Assembly (NCBI GenBank): GCA_029959085.1
Contig: JARWIR010000002.1
Location: forward strand, 32,699,733-32,763,732
DNA from: Nemophila menziesii
Taxonomy: Eukaryota; Streptophyta; Magnoliopsida; Boraginales; Hydrophyllaceae
Reading direction: 5' to 3'
DNA: 64,000 nucleotides
The position numbers and the translations under genes are program-made. Under the pieces are notes generated by a model. That model had not been told where the DNA came from and did not search any database. It saw nothing but the letters and a program-made list of their open reading frames with translations. Every line of letters begins with the position of its first letter. The stretch's first letter is position 1. Positions 32,995 to 45,758 of the stretch are shown piece by piece.

Positions 32995-34400
32995 CCTGCA
33001 GAAAGGGAACTTCCATCTGAGCAAATGAAAAAAAAGGTCAGGAGTCCTCGATTGGCTTGTTGCGCATTATAGTTCACGTTATCCAGCTGGCTTGGGGATT
33101 TCTGTGTATGGGCGGTAGATTGTGATGATTCACTTGGCGGAAAAACAAAATACTTAAATCCCTGTTGCACCATGCATTGGTTCACGAAATTGATCATGAC
33201 GTCTACCTTAGCTACATCCACCGCGGTCTGACTCATTTGAGGAACTCCTCTTATCTTTTCCTTTTTTGTTGGTCCAACACCGGGAAACCACCCACGTGTT
33301 TCCTTCCCCATTCCTTTCTCAGCGACACTCACCACCGACTTTATCTAGTTAGTTCAAGAAATGGTGGGGGTAGAACACGAGGATGTCCCTGAGACACATT
33401 GTGAGGACGTCGCTTAACTTAATAGCGACCTCAACTGTTGTCACGGTGCTACATATTATATAATAAAGACAGGTTAGTTAATATTGTATGTTAATTGTAT
33501 ATAAAAATAAGATTATATAAGAATTCTTACGTCTCAATCATGATAGAAATCGACCATCCACTTCATCGCATATTCGTCGAAACCGTTTCTACAGAAGAAT
33601 TTGTGAATCATTGGCAACGGTACATCCCCCTCTCCTCCCTCAGTTTGGATGGGGATAACTTTTGGCATCGACTCTTATCTTAGGAATTAACACATGATTT
33701 ATAATTAATGTAATAAACTGAAAAAAATTAACTAGGAAAGTGAAAAAACAAAATTACCTCAGGTAATATCTCCTGGATCTAGGAGTAATTCCTCAATCCT
33801 CCTCCGCTCATATGACCTTACTTTGCCCAGTTTTCCTTGTTTGCTACAACTCGGTTCTGCATTTTTTAATTTACAAAATGAATAAACAATTCTACTAAAA
33901 TTAAAATTATTTTAAATGAATATACTAAGGTAGAACATGTGCATCTTCACTACCCCGGTACTCGTAGCTCAGCCTCCACTCCTCATCCGACATGTTATCT
34001 GGTTATGGGTCAGTCTCGAAATGTTCTTTTCTTATTGAGTTTTTGTTTGCGCTATAACTCCGGGAACAAGTCTCCGTCAAGTGTCTTAAAATCTCTCCCG
34101 ATCCTTCCTATTCCTCGGTCCTCTAAGTTAGAGAAATCCTCAATAAAATAACCTTATTATTTACAACAATTATATTTTCTAAGTGTATTAAATTCAAACG
34201 AAAATTGAATTGGTAAATTATCTACAGTTTTTTCGAAATCCCACTTATATAGGCTTTGAGGATTATCCACCCACGATTTAAAGTATGGTTGGACCGCCTC
34301 TCGGATGGTCAATCTGATGATCTGCACCACGTGTTTTATAGTACTTAAAAACCAGATTCCACGTCCCATCTAGGGCGCATAAATCTACCCGTTACAGTCA
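32995..34400 (-). pseudogene. CACTA-like Transposase_24 (TNPA-type) remnant
   Basis: Minus-strand pieces (34369-34157 with IRLTIREAVQPYFKSWVDNP; 33335-33000 with ETRGWFPGVGPTKKEKIRG, VPQMSQTAVDVAKVDVMI and an Ala/Ser/Gln-rich tail) resemble the second gene of plant En/Spm-type transposons. The pieces are separated by AT-rich stretches that could be introns. The right edge of element F cuts it. The assignment rests on general composition and short matches, so it is tentative. Confidence 0.4.
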
Positions 34401-34679
34401 TTTGGCCTTCTCCATGACCCCTACTGTTGACTTTATTATGGCCTTGTCTCGAGGATTTTTTTTCTTCGTACCTGGATTTAACTGATGAAATTTAAACAAT
34501 GTTTATTTGTTATCAAATTTTAAATTTAATAATACATATAGAAGTACCACAACCGGTGAGGCGCCTATTGTCTGAAAATGGTGGATCATTTCCATCCCAT
34601 TTTCCTATGTCGTAGCGGCATTTACATCAGCTATCTAATTGATAAAAATCAAATTCGAATTATGTCTTTTAATTTTTCA

Positions 34680-35990
34680 AAGTACATTAAGGCCCCAATA
34701 TTGTTAAAATGTATAATAAGTCTCCTATATTGTTAAAAATTACACTAAGGCTCCTATATTTTAAAAAATACACTAAAGTGCTTATATTTAAAAAGAAAAA
34801 AACAAAGGCACCTATATTTTTGAATAGTACATTATACTCCTTTTTTATAAAAAGACACTAAGGAATCTATGTTTTTAAAAGTTAAATAAGTACATATATT
34901 TTAAATAAATACATTAAGGCACCAATCTTCTTCAAAAATAAACTAAGACACCAATTTTTTTTAAATACACTAAGGTGCTTATATTTTTTAAAAATACACT
35001 AAAGTACCTATATTTTTGAAAAATACACTAAGGCACCTATATTTTAAAAAACTAAGACACCTATATTTTTATAAAATACACTACGACACCTATATTTTGG
35101 AAAATTATATTAAGGCCCCTATATTTTTTTTAAATACCTAAGGTACTTATAGTTTTTTAAATACACGAAGGCACCTATATGTTACAACATACACTAAGAG
35201 CCCGTTTGGGATTGATTATTTTGAAGCTAAAAGCGCTTTTTGATTAAAATTAAATTATTTGTAAAAATTATTAAAAAATATTTTGATATCTAAAATCACT
35301 TTAAGTGATTATTTTAATAATCACTAATCTAGTGTTTTTCCTAAAAGTGATTTTAAGAGTCTAAAAAAATGTTATGGATCTAAAATCACTTTAAGTGATT
35401 ATTTTGAAAAGCTATCCCAAACGGGCACCAAGACACCTATTTTTTATAAAATAAACTAAGACACCTATATTTTTTTAAATTGCTTTAAAACCGATATAAT
35501 TATAAAAATTACACTAAGGCTTGAGGTCCATAATTTTTTAAAAATTACACTATGGCCTATAATTATAAAAACTGCACTACGTCCCCTACAATAAAAAAAA
35601 TTAAGGTCCATAATTTTTAAAAAATTGCACTAAGGCTCATATAATTATAAAAATTGCACTAAGATCCCTATAATTATAAAAATTGCACTAAGGCTCCTAT
35701 AATTATAAAAATTGCACTAAGATCCCTATCTTATAAAAATTGCACTAAGGCTCCAATAATTATAAAAATTGCACTAAGGTCTATAATTTTATAAATATTA
35801 CACTAAGGCCCTATAATTATTGAAATTTCACTACGATCCATATAATTATAAAAAAAGCAATAAGGACCATAATTTTTAACAACTTTACATTTAAGTCCCT
35901 AAAATTTATCTAATTATTTCACTTAAGTCCCTAATCTCTCAAAGATTGTAAATTATGCCCCTGAACTATTAAACCCAAAAATTGTATAAT
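34680..35990. repeat. AT-rich minisatellite, about 27-30 bp units
   Basis: Dozens of degenerate units of the form CACTAAGGCACCTATATTTTTAAAAA. From about 35480 they shift to ATAATTATAAAAATTGCACTAAGG. The unit resembles a run of 'ACTAAGGCNCCTATA' with A/T spacers. It is interrupted by a MITE. No gene. Confidence 0.85.
35200..35426. mobile_element. MITE, 227 bp
   Basis: It has a perfect 13-bp terminal inverted repeat, GCCCGTTTGGGAT, and an AT-rich centre with inner repeats (AAAATCACTTTAAGTGATTATTTT twice, shortened here). Flanks ACTAAGA and ACCAAGA suggest a 7-8 bp target duplication, as produced by hAT-type transposases. It encodes nothing. Confidence 0.75.
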
Positions 35991-36744
35991 ATAAATTATT
36001 CCACAATATCACCCACAAATATAACAAACATATCCTAGAATTTAAAATAAATAATAATTTTAAAAAGAAAACAAATCATCTTATATAGTTAATCAAATTA
36101 ATAATCTAGCACTTCAAAATAACACAACAAATATTCGGATTAAATCTTATGCATAAAAAATTTAAAATAAAATAAAAATGAATTAAATTGTTTTTGGTTG
36201 CGTAATCGAAGTGATTGCAGTGGCTAAGAATCGGCAACGAGTGCAACAATAATCAGAGAAACAATCGGAGCAGCAATAAGGGATTTTCGGAAAGGATTAG
36301 AGGAGAATGAAAAGGTTTTGTCAGTCGACTGAATATTTTATAACCACAATCTTTAGCGACGACATGCAATTGTTATTATTTACAACACAATGTCGTCACT
36401 AATGATGATTTTAAATTTTTTTAATGTGTTTTGTCATTAGTGGCGACATATGTCTTCACTAATGAATTTAGACCCCCAAAAGTCCACATTAAAAACTATA
36501 TTTTTGTCATTAGCAATGACATTCGTCGTCGCTAGTAATTTTATCATTACCGACGACAAATGTAGTTGTTAATGACCAATGTCATTAGCTACGAGTTCTT
36601 CAATAAGAACTCGACGGTAATGTTCAGGATATCGTCGCTAATGACATTGGTCATTAGCGGTGAATTTGTACGTCTTTAGAGACAATTGTCATTGCTAAAG
36701 ATAAATTTTTTATATTAAAACCTTTTCTTATTTTTTCTCACAGA
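35991..36744. repeat. GTCATTAGCGACGAC-type inverted repeats (CACTA-like subterminal region)
   Basis: 35991-36335 shows nothing recognisable. From about 36345 to 36720, at least eight degenerate copies of TCATTAGCGACGACA occur in both orientations (for example TCGTCGCTAATGACATTGG followed by GGTCATTAGCGG). This pattern is typical of the ends of some plant CACTA transposons. I could not find a clear CACTA terminal sequence. Confidence 0.5.
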
Positions 36745-39700
36745 CCAGAATTTTTCCCTATTAAATACTCAATCAACTCAATTAACATTACTATTAACCC
36801 ATTCCTAAATCATTTAGATAGCAATCACTGGAAAAATGAAGAAATATACTGGAAAATGAAATCAAGAATTAAATGGTTAACTCGTGGAGATAGGAATACA
36901 TCCTATTTCCATGCTATAACCAAAGGAAGGAGGAAAAGAAATAAGATAAAAAGAATTCTTAATGAAAATGAACAGTGGGTTGAAACAAAAAGTGGTATGG
37001 AGGAAGAAATAAAATCATATTTTAGAAATATATTCAGCTCAAAAGGTCCTAGAGATTTCTCTCCAGTGATTAACACTATAAATACTAGTGTAAATGAGGA
37101 GGTGAACTCGGATCTTACCAAACCTGTTAACATCAATGAAATAAAGGAAGCCTTATGGGAAATGGGAAATGAAAGGGCCCCTGGTCCAGATGGTTATCCT
37201 GTATACTTCTTTAAAAAACATTGGGAAATTTTGAAATTTGATATACTTAGATATATATCTGATTTTCTTTGGAATGGTAGTGACCTTTATGAGATAAATA
37301 AAACCCTTATTATTCTCATCTCAAAGATTGATGCTCCTGCTAAAATATCCCATTACAGACCTATAGTTGTGCTAATGTGATATATAAAATACTTGCAAAA
37401 ATTTTAGTTAAGAGATTACAAAAGTATATGCATATGATTGTGAGTGAAAATCAATGTGCTTTTGTACCTGGAAGAGAAATAACTGAAAACATTCTTATAG
37501 CTCATGAAATAAGTCATTTCCTTAAAAAAAAGAAACAAACTGATATACATTATATGGCAATAAAAGCAGATATAGCAAAAGCTTATGAAAATGTAGAGTG
37601 GGACTTCTTAGAAGCAATACTAAAAAAAATGAATTTTTGCAAAAAAATGGATAGAATGGATAATGGGGTGTGTAACTTCTGTATCATATTCAGTCCTTTT
37701 AAATGGACAACAGGTGCAATTAGATAGACCTGCTAAGGGACTAAGGCAGGGTGATCCTTTATCACCCTACCTGTTCTGTATTATTACCCAAGGTCTAACT
37801 TCACTAATGACTGAAAAAATTGAGAAAAAACTGATTAGAGGTCTAAAGATGAAAAAACATTGTCCCTTATTGAGCCACATCCTATTCGCTGATGATAGCC
37901 TTTTCTTCATTAGGGCTGAAATAGAGGATGTAGAACACTTTAATAATGTCTTGAATGAATATAGCCATGCTTCGGGGCAAAATATAAATTTAAATAAAAG
38001 TGGGATGGTTTTTTGTAAAAATACCCCAAATGAAAAGAGTCAAATGATCCTGAAGTACTTAAGAATGAATAAACTTCCCAATTTAGGAAAGTATCTTGGC
38101 TTACCAGCAGATTGGGGAAGATCTAAGATTAGGGCACTAAACTGGCTAACTGATATTATAAACCAAAAAGTAGAAAATTGGAATACCATCTTTCTATCTG
38201 AGGCTGGTAAAGAAACACTAATAAAATCGGTTATTAGTGCTATACCCTCATATACAATGGCAGCATTTATGCTACCAATTACAATATGTGAAAAAATAGA
38301 CTCGGCTATAGCTTCTTTCTGGTGGGACAATAAGTTGAAAAAAAGACAACATTTGATAAAGTGGAACAACATGACTATTAATAAATGTAATGGAGGTGTG
38401 GGCTTCAAAAGCATGAGACAAAAAAATCTATCCTTACTAGCTAGAAATGCCTGGAAAATAATCAAAAATCCTAATTCTCTTCTTGCGAAAACTCTTAAAG
38501 GCTTATACCATAAAAATTCCCAATTTATTGAGGCTAAATTAGGCTAGAATCCATCCTGGGGATGGAGAAGCCTAATAGAAGGAAAAAATGTTATTGCTAA
38601 AGAATTACATTGGAAAATAGGAGATGGGAAACTAATAAATATATGGGAACAAAGTTGGATCCCAGGAATCAAAAGTATAAAAAAACCAATGAATTTCCCT
38701 TTGAAAACAGTTTCTGAATTATGTTATGAAAATTCAAATATATGGAACCCTGAAATTATTGCTAGATGGTTTAGTAATAATATGAAACAAAATATACTAC
38801 TTATCAATACTCCTATAACAGAATGTGATGATAATATATATTGGGAATTATCAAAAAATGGGGAAGTAACCTCAAAAGAGGTGTATGCATACCTAAAAGA
38901 ATTTGAAAGGAAAAAAGAAGTTGAGAAAAAAGGTGCACAACCTGGAGGCTCCTATTCAACCCCAAAGCTAATTTGGAAGGATGTTTGGAGTCTCAAGGTT
39001 CCACCGAAAATTCGAAACTTTATATGGAAATTAGTTAAAAGGAAAATACCCACTGAGATGTTCAAATATAAAAGAAATTGTGCAAAGGACCCTCTTTGCA
39101 AAATTTGTGGGACTAAGGAAGAAACAATAGAACATATGATGTTTAACTGTATATAGGTTAGAGCTCTATGGCTAACTTCCCCATTACAAATGTTAACTGA
39201 AACAAACTATACAATGAGAATGGAACAATGGTTTATGGATATAAAAATATTACACAAACAAAAAGATATAAGAGGTAGAAACCTCTATGAAGTAGGTATT
39301 TTCTTACTGTGGCAAATATGGAAATCAAGGAACAAATGTATATATGACGGAGTAGTCCCTGACCCTATACAAACCCTGAAACAAGGTTTAAATGCCTATG
39401 ATGTATACTCACTATGCACAATACAAATTTTTGAGGCAAAACAATATGAAAATAAGCAAAGCTTAATACTTGAACCACATGTAATGCAAAACCGAGAACA
39501 ACAGGTAAACAAAAAAGAGGAACAAAGCAAAAGTACAGGTAAATGTAAAAGTGATTTATGGAACACTAATATGAATGATAATACAATTATAGTATATTCT
39601 GATGCTTCCTTTAAAGAAGACTATAAAGCTTCTTCAGCTTGTTTAATACATGATAGAACTGGAAAACTAATACATGGTCATACTCAAACATTTTTGTGTA

Positions 39701-40115
39701 ACAGCCCAGTTGAAGCTGAGCTTATTGGAGTAAGAAATGGCCTTAATTCAGCTGTTAATTTCCACCGAGGAGAGATAAGAGTGTTAAGTGACAACAAAGA
39801 AGTGGTGGAAATGCTCAAAAACACCAAAGCTACTCCAAATGCAAGGCTCCATACTTATCTACAAGATGTTAAACACTTTTGCTGTAATAGAGTAGTATCT
39901 TTCTTTTTTATTTGTAGATTAGAAAATACGAGTGCGGATTGGGTCGCGAGGCAACAGCTTTCCGGTTTATTGCCTTGGGATTGGGTGAAAAACCCTCCTA
40001 ACCAACTCGCTAAGTTTTTGTTTAATACCCTACCCTCTAGAGGGATTGGGTGAGAACCATTCTGTTTTGTAATGACTATTTCTATTTTAATTAAAGTATC
40101 CTGACAAAAAAAAAA
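36745..40115 (+). mobile_element. L1-type LINE, 5'-truncated, 3.4 kb
   Basis: Plus-strand insertion within the CACTA-like region. It ends in a run of ten A at 40106-40115. It retains the reverse transcriptase, zf-RVT and RNase H of ORF2, but no apurinic endonuclease or ORF1. The start is estimated from where coding similarity begins; no clear target duplication was found. Confidence 0.85.
36790..40053 (+). pseudogene. LINE ORF2: reverse transcriptase, zf-RVT, RNase H (disrupted)
   Basis: It starts in the pre-RT region (SRIKWLTRGDRNTSYFH, 36859), then RT with APGPDGYPVYFFK, YRPI, AFVPGR, GLRQGDPLSPYLF and the catalytic FADD. A zinc-knuckle-like zf-RVT follows (KVPPKIRNFIWKL ... CKICGTKEETIEHMMFNC, ending 39153). 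The RNase H domain has YSDASF, PVEAELIG, LSDNKEVV and SADWVAR, ending at 40053. Defects are a one-base deletion near 37350, a frameshift near 37665, and stops at 38545 and 39154. Long stretches between lesions are intact, so the copy is moderately young. Confidence 0.88.
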
Positions 40116-41312
40116 GATAACACATCAGAAAACAGTACAGTGTTTCACATTACAAATCATAATATTGTTCATAAATGTCAAAATATCAAAATTACATTCT
40201 CGATTAGAGTGGTCTTGATACGTTCATCTAGGTATGTATATCACATCTTGTTTGCACCTATTTTATCAAACGTGTGATAGTTAATAATTGAATAGATAAG
40301 AAACATGATACTTCTCATAAATGAGTGAAAAAAACTTTCTATTCTTTCTTGTAACCATAATCATTTCCATCGATAACCTGATCGTTATAAATGTATAATG
40401 GTTGATGAGATGGGTGGTCGGAGTCATCGCCACAATTATCCAATGTACCATCGAGAAATTCCTTATCAACATCGTTCAAGGGTTTGTGCCCCGACGAGTT
40501 TGGATCAACATCTATGCTTTCTCCATTAGTCAAATGTAATTGAGAGCCATCAAAGATATTCGTATCAACTATATGAATGGAGATCGTATCTATATAGGAG
40601 AGATGGATTCCGTACCCCATAAATTGACACTTTACCATGACGGTCGTTTACTTCACATATAACTTTCCATCCCTTTTAGGACTTGTGTGTATTTATTTAA
40701 TCAATATAGAAGACCTTCCTTGCTTGACTGGCTAACATGTACGGTTTCTCGCTCCACTAGAAAGAGCACGTGTTGATCATGGTTGCTCCATGCTCCGACT
40801 CTTTTTTTTCTTACTCTCGTCAGGGTTATACCACTTGCATTCAAATACGACAACCTAATAACCACCACCGAATTCAACCTTGATGATTTTGAATAACTCA
40901 CTGTAAAACGTATTGTGTTTGTAATTGTACAAACACCATAATCTTGAGTATCTTTTTGTTCACCTTTTGCACGTGTAACCCGTCTTACCTTGTTTATAAT
41001 GCAAGAATCGAATAAATACAAGCCACTCCGTGAACTATTTCCCACTGCAATAAGTTTTGGTGTTACACATGCTTCTCCAGTATGTTGCATTCTTAAAACC
41101 TTAAATAATTCATATTAGTTATGTTAGAGTCGGATAGAATAAAATACAAGAAAATTTTATATACATTTTTAGTTAACCACCTAGAAAAATATACTTGATG
41201 AATTCTTTCTACATCGGATGCATGTATTCGTAATGAAGGAATGTGTTTGCTATGAAAGGAAATCGTGTAAATAATATTTGACAATATGGAAAGTCAACTT
41301 TAATATACTTTA
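40116..41312 (-). pseudogene. CACTA-like DUF4216-region remnant
   Basis: Minus-strand ORFs 41090-40701 and 40638-40339. The first has KGEQKDTQDYGVCT, then SSRLNSVVVIRLSYLNASG and HVLFLVERETVHVSQ, in the order of the C-terminal DUF4216 region of plant TNP2-type transposases (TQNSGV, then a Val/Leu-rich strand before a Trp/Tyr, then F-I-L-A-Q-V). The second is acidic. The orientation matches the Transposase_24-like remnant to the left, consistent with one decayed CACTA split by the LINE. Confidence 0.45.
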
Positions 41313-42378
41313 AGGCCAAAACAAAACTGCGGCAGATTATTACCTTTTCTATATTTTAGGGTTACAAATTTGAGTCTGGCTAGGACTCCAAGTTACTTGT
41401 CTTCCACTCCAAGAAAACGAATTAGGTCTTCCTATAGCCTATAAATACACCCTTTAATCAGAAGAAACACATCCTTGGCGAATCCTTAAGCCAAGAAGAA
41501 GCTTACATCAAGAAAAGAGAAGTCTGGAAGGAGTTGAACACCATATCATGTCTTCACAAGCCTTCAAATTTGTAATTGTTTTCTTTTCTTCTTCTAGTAT
41601 GAACTAATTTACTTTTAGCTTGAGATTTAGCAATATGTATGAACCATAGTTCTTGTTTAAACGTCTATCTAATTTGGGATACCATCGTATTTAAATTGAA
41701 TTCATGTTTTATTCTCTGTTTTATGTGCTTTGTTTTATTCTCTGTTTTCCTTGCTGTTGCAAACGTATAGGATTACCTTAATAGTAGTTAGATGGTCATC
41801 CGGAAGGGGTGTTTAACTATTGAAACACCACATAAACGTTTAGTATACATAATTGGTTCTGACAATACCAGCCTAACTACACAATAACTAAGGTTTAATT
41901 TAATCACCAATCATCATTATTAGGTAAGACTGCACTTAAGACCCTGGTGGCCCAGGATAACCCTATTTCGGGTCCCCTTGTGGTTGAGAGGTCGCCGCCC
42001 TAGTTCTCTCTCCGGGGATAGGGAGGAATTTAGAATCCTGGTTATTGCAATTCTACATAATTCACCCTTACATGTTTAGAATAAACAAGGCTAGTGGGGA
42101 TTACTACTAGTTTCTCAAGCTAAACTCTCATACTATTTTCTCTTCGTATTTAATTTTCTGTCCATATTTAAAAACCAAACAAAAATCTTTTTAGTCTTTT
42201 ATATCTTGCGTATTATTTAATCTATCTTTTATATTTGCACTTGATAATTTGCATAAATGAATCTTATTTATCATTAAAACTTACCTACGTGCTTTATACT
42301 TGCAGAACCGTGCTAGGCTAGGGTGTCTATTTTTGCACTTATTTATATCATATTCTTATCACACCCTAGTTGACACCA
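41313..42378 (+). repeat. 5' LTR of element K, truncated at its 5' side
   Basis: 1066 bp. Homology to other LTRs begins near 41313 inside the LTR (TTACCTTTTCTATATTTTAGGG), so roughly 470 bp including the fold-back end are missing. It ends GTTGACACCA. A TATA box candidate, CCTATAAATACAC, lies at 41438-41450. Confidence 0.83.
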
Positions 42379-42384
42379 AGTTTA

Positions 42385-42402
42385 TGGCGCCGCTGCCAGT
42401 GA
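42385..42402 (+). other. Primer-binding site, element K
   Basis: TGGCGCCGCTGCCAGTGA, 6 nt after the LTR end. It is a tRNA-Asp-type site with two changes near its 3' side. Confidence 0.85.
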
Positions 42403-42500
42403 CTACATCGTTATTCCTTGTGCATTTATTTAGTGCTTTTATTTCAGTTAGTTCTGTTTTACGCTTTTTCTTTTAGTTTTGACTTTACAAATTTTTACAA

Positions 42501-42649
42501 ATGGCAAGCCCGAGAAGACTTGATCTTCCCATCACATTCAGAGTGCAACCGATAGGAATCCGTACTCCAGAAATCCAAGCAGCCAAATTTAGACTAGATC
42601 TAGGCATGATAGTGATATTTGCGTGTCATGGACAGTTTAGTGGTGTTGC
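42501..42649 (+). pseudogene. gag: Element K gag, 5' piece
   Basis: MASPRRLDLPITFRVQPIG, then IRTPEIQAAKFRLDLGM, the Gag N-terminus. It stops at the GTTGC duplication and continues at 54292 in the same frame (GVA then EQDLVRYVQK), which shows that G was inserted into coding DNA of K. Confidence 0.88.
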
Positions 42650-44172
42650 TGGTGTCGCCTAGGGTGTTATAAAAATTTGATAAATAAACGTTGAAAACAA
42701 TGCACTAAAGCACCCTAGACAAGCACGGTAGTGCAAGTATTACAGGATGTATGCAAGGTCTAATGATAAGTTGAATTCATTCTCAGGGACTTAGTCTGTT
42801 ATACGAATGAGCAGAAATTAAGAGTAGAGAGTAATTAATTAAAAGACAGAAAATAAAGAGGAATAATTTGAGAGAATATTAATTAAACTACTAAAAATAA
42901 AAGACAATAAAATAAAAGATAAGAAATATGAGATGAGAAGTATAGCTTAGGTTTTGCTAGTATGCACTAATCCTTCTAATCTTTCTATCAAATCTAGTTA
43001 ATAAGGGAGATAATTAGCTCTTAAATACTTAGTCAGGATTCTAAATTCCTCCCTTAGACCTGGAGAGCGACTAAGGGGGCTACAGACACACCACGAGGCA
43101 GCCTAAACTTAGGGTTATCAAGCGTAACCAAGACCCTAAGCAATTCAATTCCAAACATGGTGATAGTGGTTAAAATATACCCTAATGACTATATAGCTAG
43201 AATTAGTGTTGTCAAGACCAATATCGACACTAGACGTTATGTGGTGTTTCAATAATTAGACACCCAGTTAAGGTGAACATCTAACTACTATTAAGAAAGC
43301 CTAAAGTGATCAGTTCTAGGACAGGCAATAATTCAAAACACATAAACAAATATATAGGTTAGCTAATATCAGATTAAAACATATAATTATAAAGAAACTT
43401 ATATAGAAAGAAAATAGAATCATAGATTATACGTGAAGCAAAACCCAAGCTATGGGAAAATTAGTTCATACCTGAAGGAAATAAACTAAAAGAAATAATG
43501 AAAGACTTCATCTTGCTCTATACAATAATTCTGATGATAATAAACCTAAGGACTAATTACTATGAGGCAAGGATGATTTACAAGTGATATAAGGGTGTAT
43601 TTATAGGTGTAGAGAAACCCTAATTCGTTTTCTTGAAGGAAAGTAATGGACTCCTGGCCCAACTCAAATTCGTAACCCTAAAATATGAAATCAGCCCTGT
43701 TTTTGTTTTGGTCATAAAAGTTTCAATACTTATACGTTTGACGCGTATGAGTAGTCGAAATTTATCGTCTCGGAAAGATATTTAACTTTGCGCTTGACCA
43801 TTCTTCCAAATTCCTCACCAATTTTGAGATACAAGCTGATTTGTAATCGTGGGTGGTGAAATTTAGATTTATTTGCCAGTTTTCCTTTTCATACTTTAGC
43901 TCTTGTTTCCTTATCTTCAGTTTTCATGCTTATCTTCTTTCCTTATCCCTTAGTCTTTGACATGGTAATTGATTAATCTCCATATTTATCTTTAAAGATT
44001 CACACTAAATAAATAATTAAACCCAATATGCTCTAAAAATAATAATTCATGAAATCAAGACTAGAAATAGGAAAGTGTAATAATTTGTGAGAAAATCAAC
44101 TAGAAGGACTTCTAAATCACTAATAATGATGTCTCATCTTAATATTAATTCATGAAAAATGACGAGACATCA
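42650..44172 (-). repeat. 3' LTR of element G
   Basis: 1523 bp. The minus strand begins TGATGTCTCGTC with fold-back partner GAGACATCA and ends CTAGGCGACACCA. It differs from the 5' LTR at about 6% of positions in the first 145 bp compared by eye. The conserved TATA box reads CTATAAATACACC on the minus strand at 43593-43605. Confidence 0.9.
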
Positions 44173-45758
44173 AGATCCCCAACTCAAAGTTGGGACGGTC
44201 CCGATACAATAAAGATAAAAACAAAGGGAAGTCTCTAAATACACACCTAGGTCATTTTAACACAATGGGAAAGGAGATAGCAGAATATATAGAATAGACA
44301 TAAATCAACTACTTAGAAAATTTCATGCAATAATATTTACAAACTACATACCTGCATACTTCTCATATCCACAGTCAACACGTCTTGAATTCTAGATTAG
44401 ATTAGTTTCGCGATGTAAGAAGGAGAGGAACTTTACTCAGTTCACCAAGGAAACTATAGAGTGTTCATCAAACTTCACTAATATCCAAAGATCCACTTAA
44501 CTACTCTCTATTGGCTCAATCACTTCTCGATTACATAGCAAAGAACAAAAGGTCTATAAGGTTGTAATGTAAGCTTAGGGATGGTATGATAGTATATTTG
44601 GATAATTTAGAGTGAGCTTTTGGCTCTCTCCTCACTAGCCATCAACAAATCGCCCTAGAGCTTGAGTTACTTTCATAAAACGTTTCTCACTCAACCCAAT
44701 GAATTCCTTGATGCACAAAGTAGCATCCCCAATAACCCAATTAAAGCATAGTATGTTCACATAAAAATTCCTCTTTGCCGGTCCGAGTATATATATTCTT
44801 TTCAATTCATTTTTTTCTTTTGTATAGCTATGACTCTCTTTTTGATGTTCGAGATATCACGCTATTTTTTTCATAATATATATATATATATATTCTTTTT
44901 CAAATTTAGCTCGTAGCTTCTTTTTCATTCACTATTACCCCGGCAAAGGGTCACAATATAAACCTTGTGAATCATCATCAATATAATAACAGATCACAAT
45001 TAATATGCTCAAAAATCCAAACCCAATAATAATTCCTATAATGGTGGACCCACCACCCCAAACTCAAGCTCTAAAACAACTGTCTATGCATCGCGATTCG
45101 AGTGCGGGTCATATGGAAAAGTCATATAATCTAAAGGGATATGGATTATAATCTGGCTAAATAAAAACGCTTTAGAAAGGCTAGAAGGCGCTGAGAAGGA
45201 TATAAAATATTAAATCCAATAACAGGGTAAGAAGGTATAAAAAGGCTTCAAGTGGCTTCAATATGAAAGAACCGCCTTAATTATTTTCTACACCATGCAA
45301 TTTCGTTATTCTCTTACCTTTAGCACGTTCATCAAATGGGTTTTTCAACTAGCTTGGATCTCATGGCCTACACACTACTCAAGGCTCCCTGAGATCGAAC
45401 ATACTTTTTATCGCATTGCTTACTAATCTTTTCTTTACTATCAATGTGTGTTTTCCTGCAAATACTTCAAAGTATACAAAATAAAATAGCTCATAAACAT
45501 ACTAATTACTATCATGAACTCACTAGGCTTATGCTTTCAAGCTATTAAACACACTCTACATCTAATTCCCATGTATCAAACATTTTAATTTCTACCTAAA
45601 AACAGAAAAATGGAGATGAGAGACAACGAATCCCCACACCCCCAACTCAAAAATGAGCCGTGTCCCCACGACTCGAAAAAGACTCGAAAAAGAAATTAAA
45701 ACTAGCATATAAAACATTTACAGAAATGGTAAGGAAGAAAGAGAACATACTCTCGAGG
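44173..45758 (-). other. 3' UTR and polypurine tract of element G
   Basis: The minus strand ends ACTTTGAGTTGGGGATCT immediately before the 3' LTR (44173-44190), the polypurine tract. The family 3' UTR includes a TA microsatellite at 44878-44893. No gene supported. Confidence 0.75.

Noticed and set aside
33165..33683. Plus-strand ORFs near 33200-33680 as host genes
   Set aside because: They are short, lack conserved motifs and are antisense to the transposase-like remnant.
35480..35900. Possible CRISPR-like array of short repeats and spacers
   Set aside because: Units are degenerate, AT-rich and directly adjacent, with no constant repeat length and no cas genes; the rest of the window is plant retrotransposon DNA.
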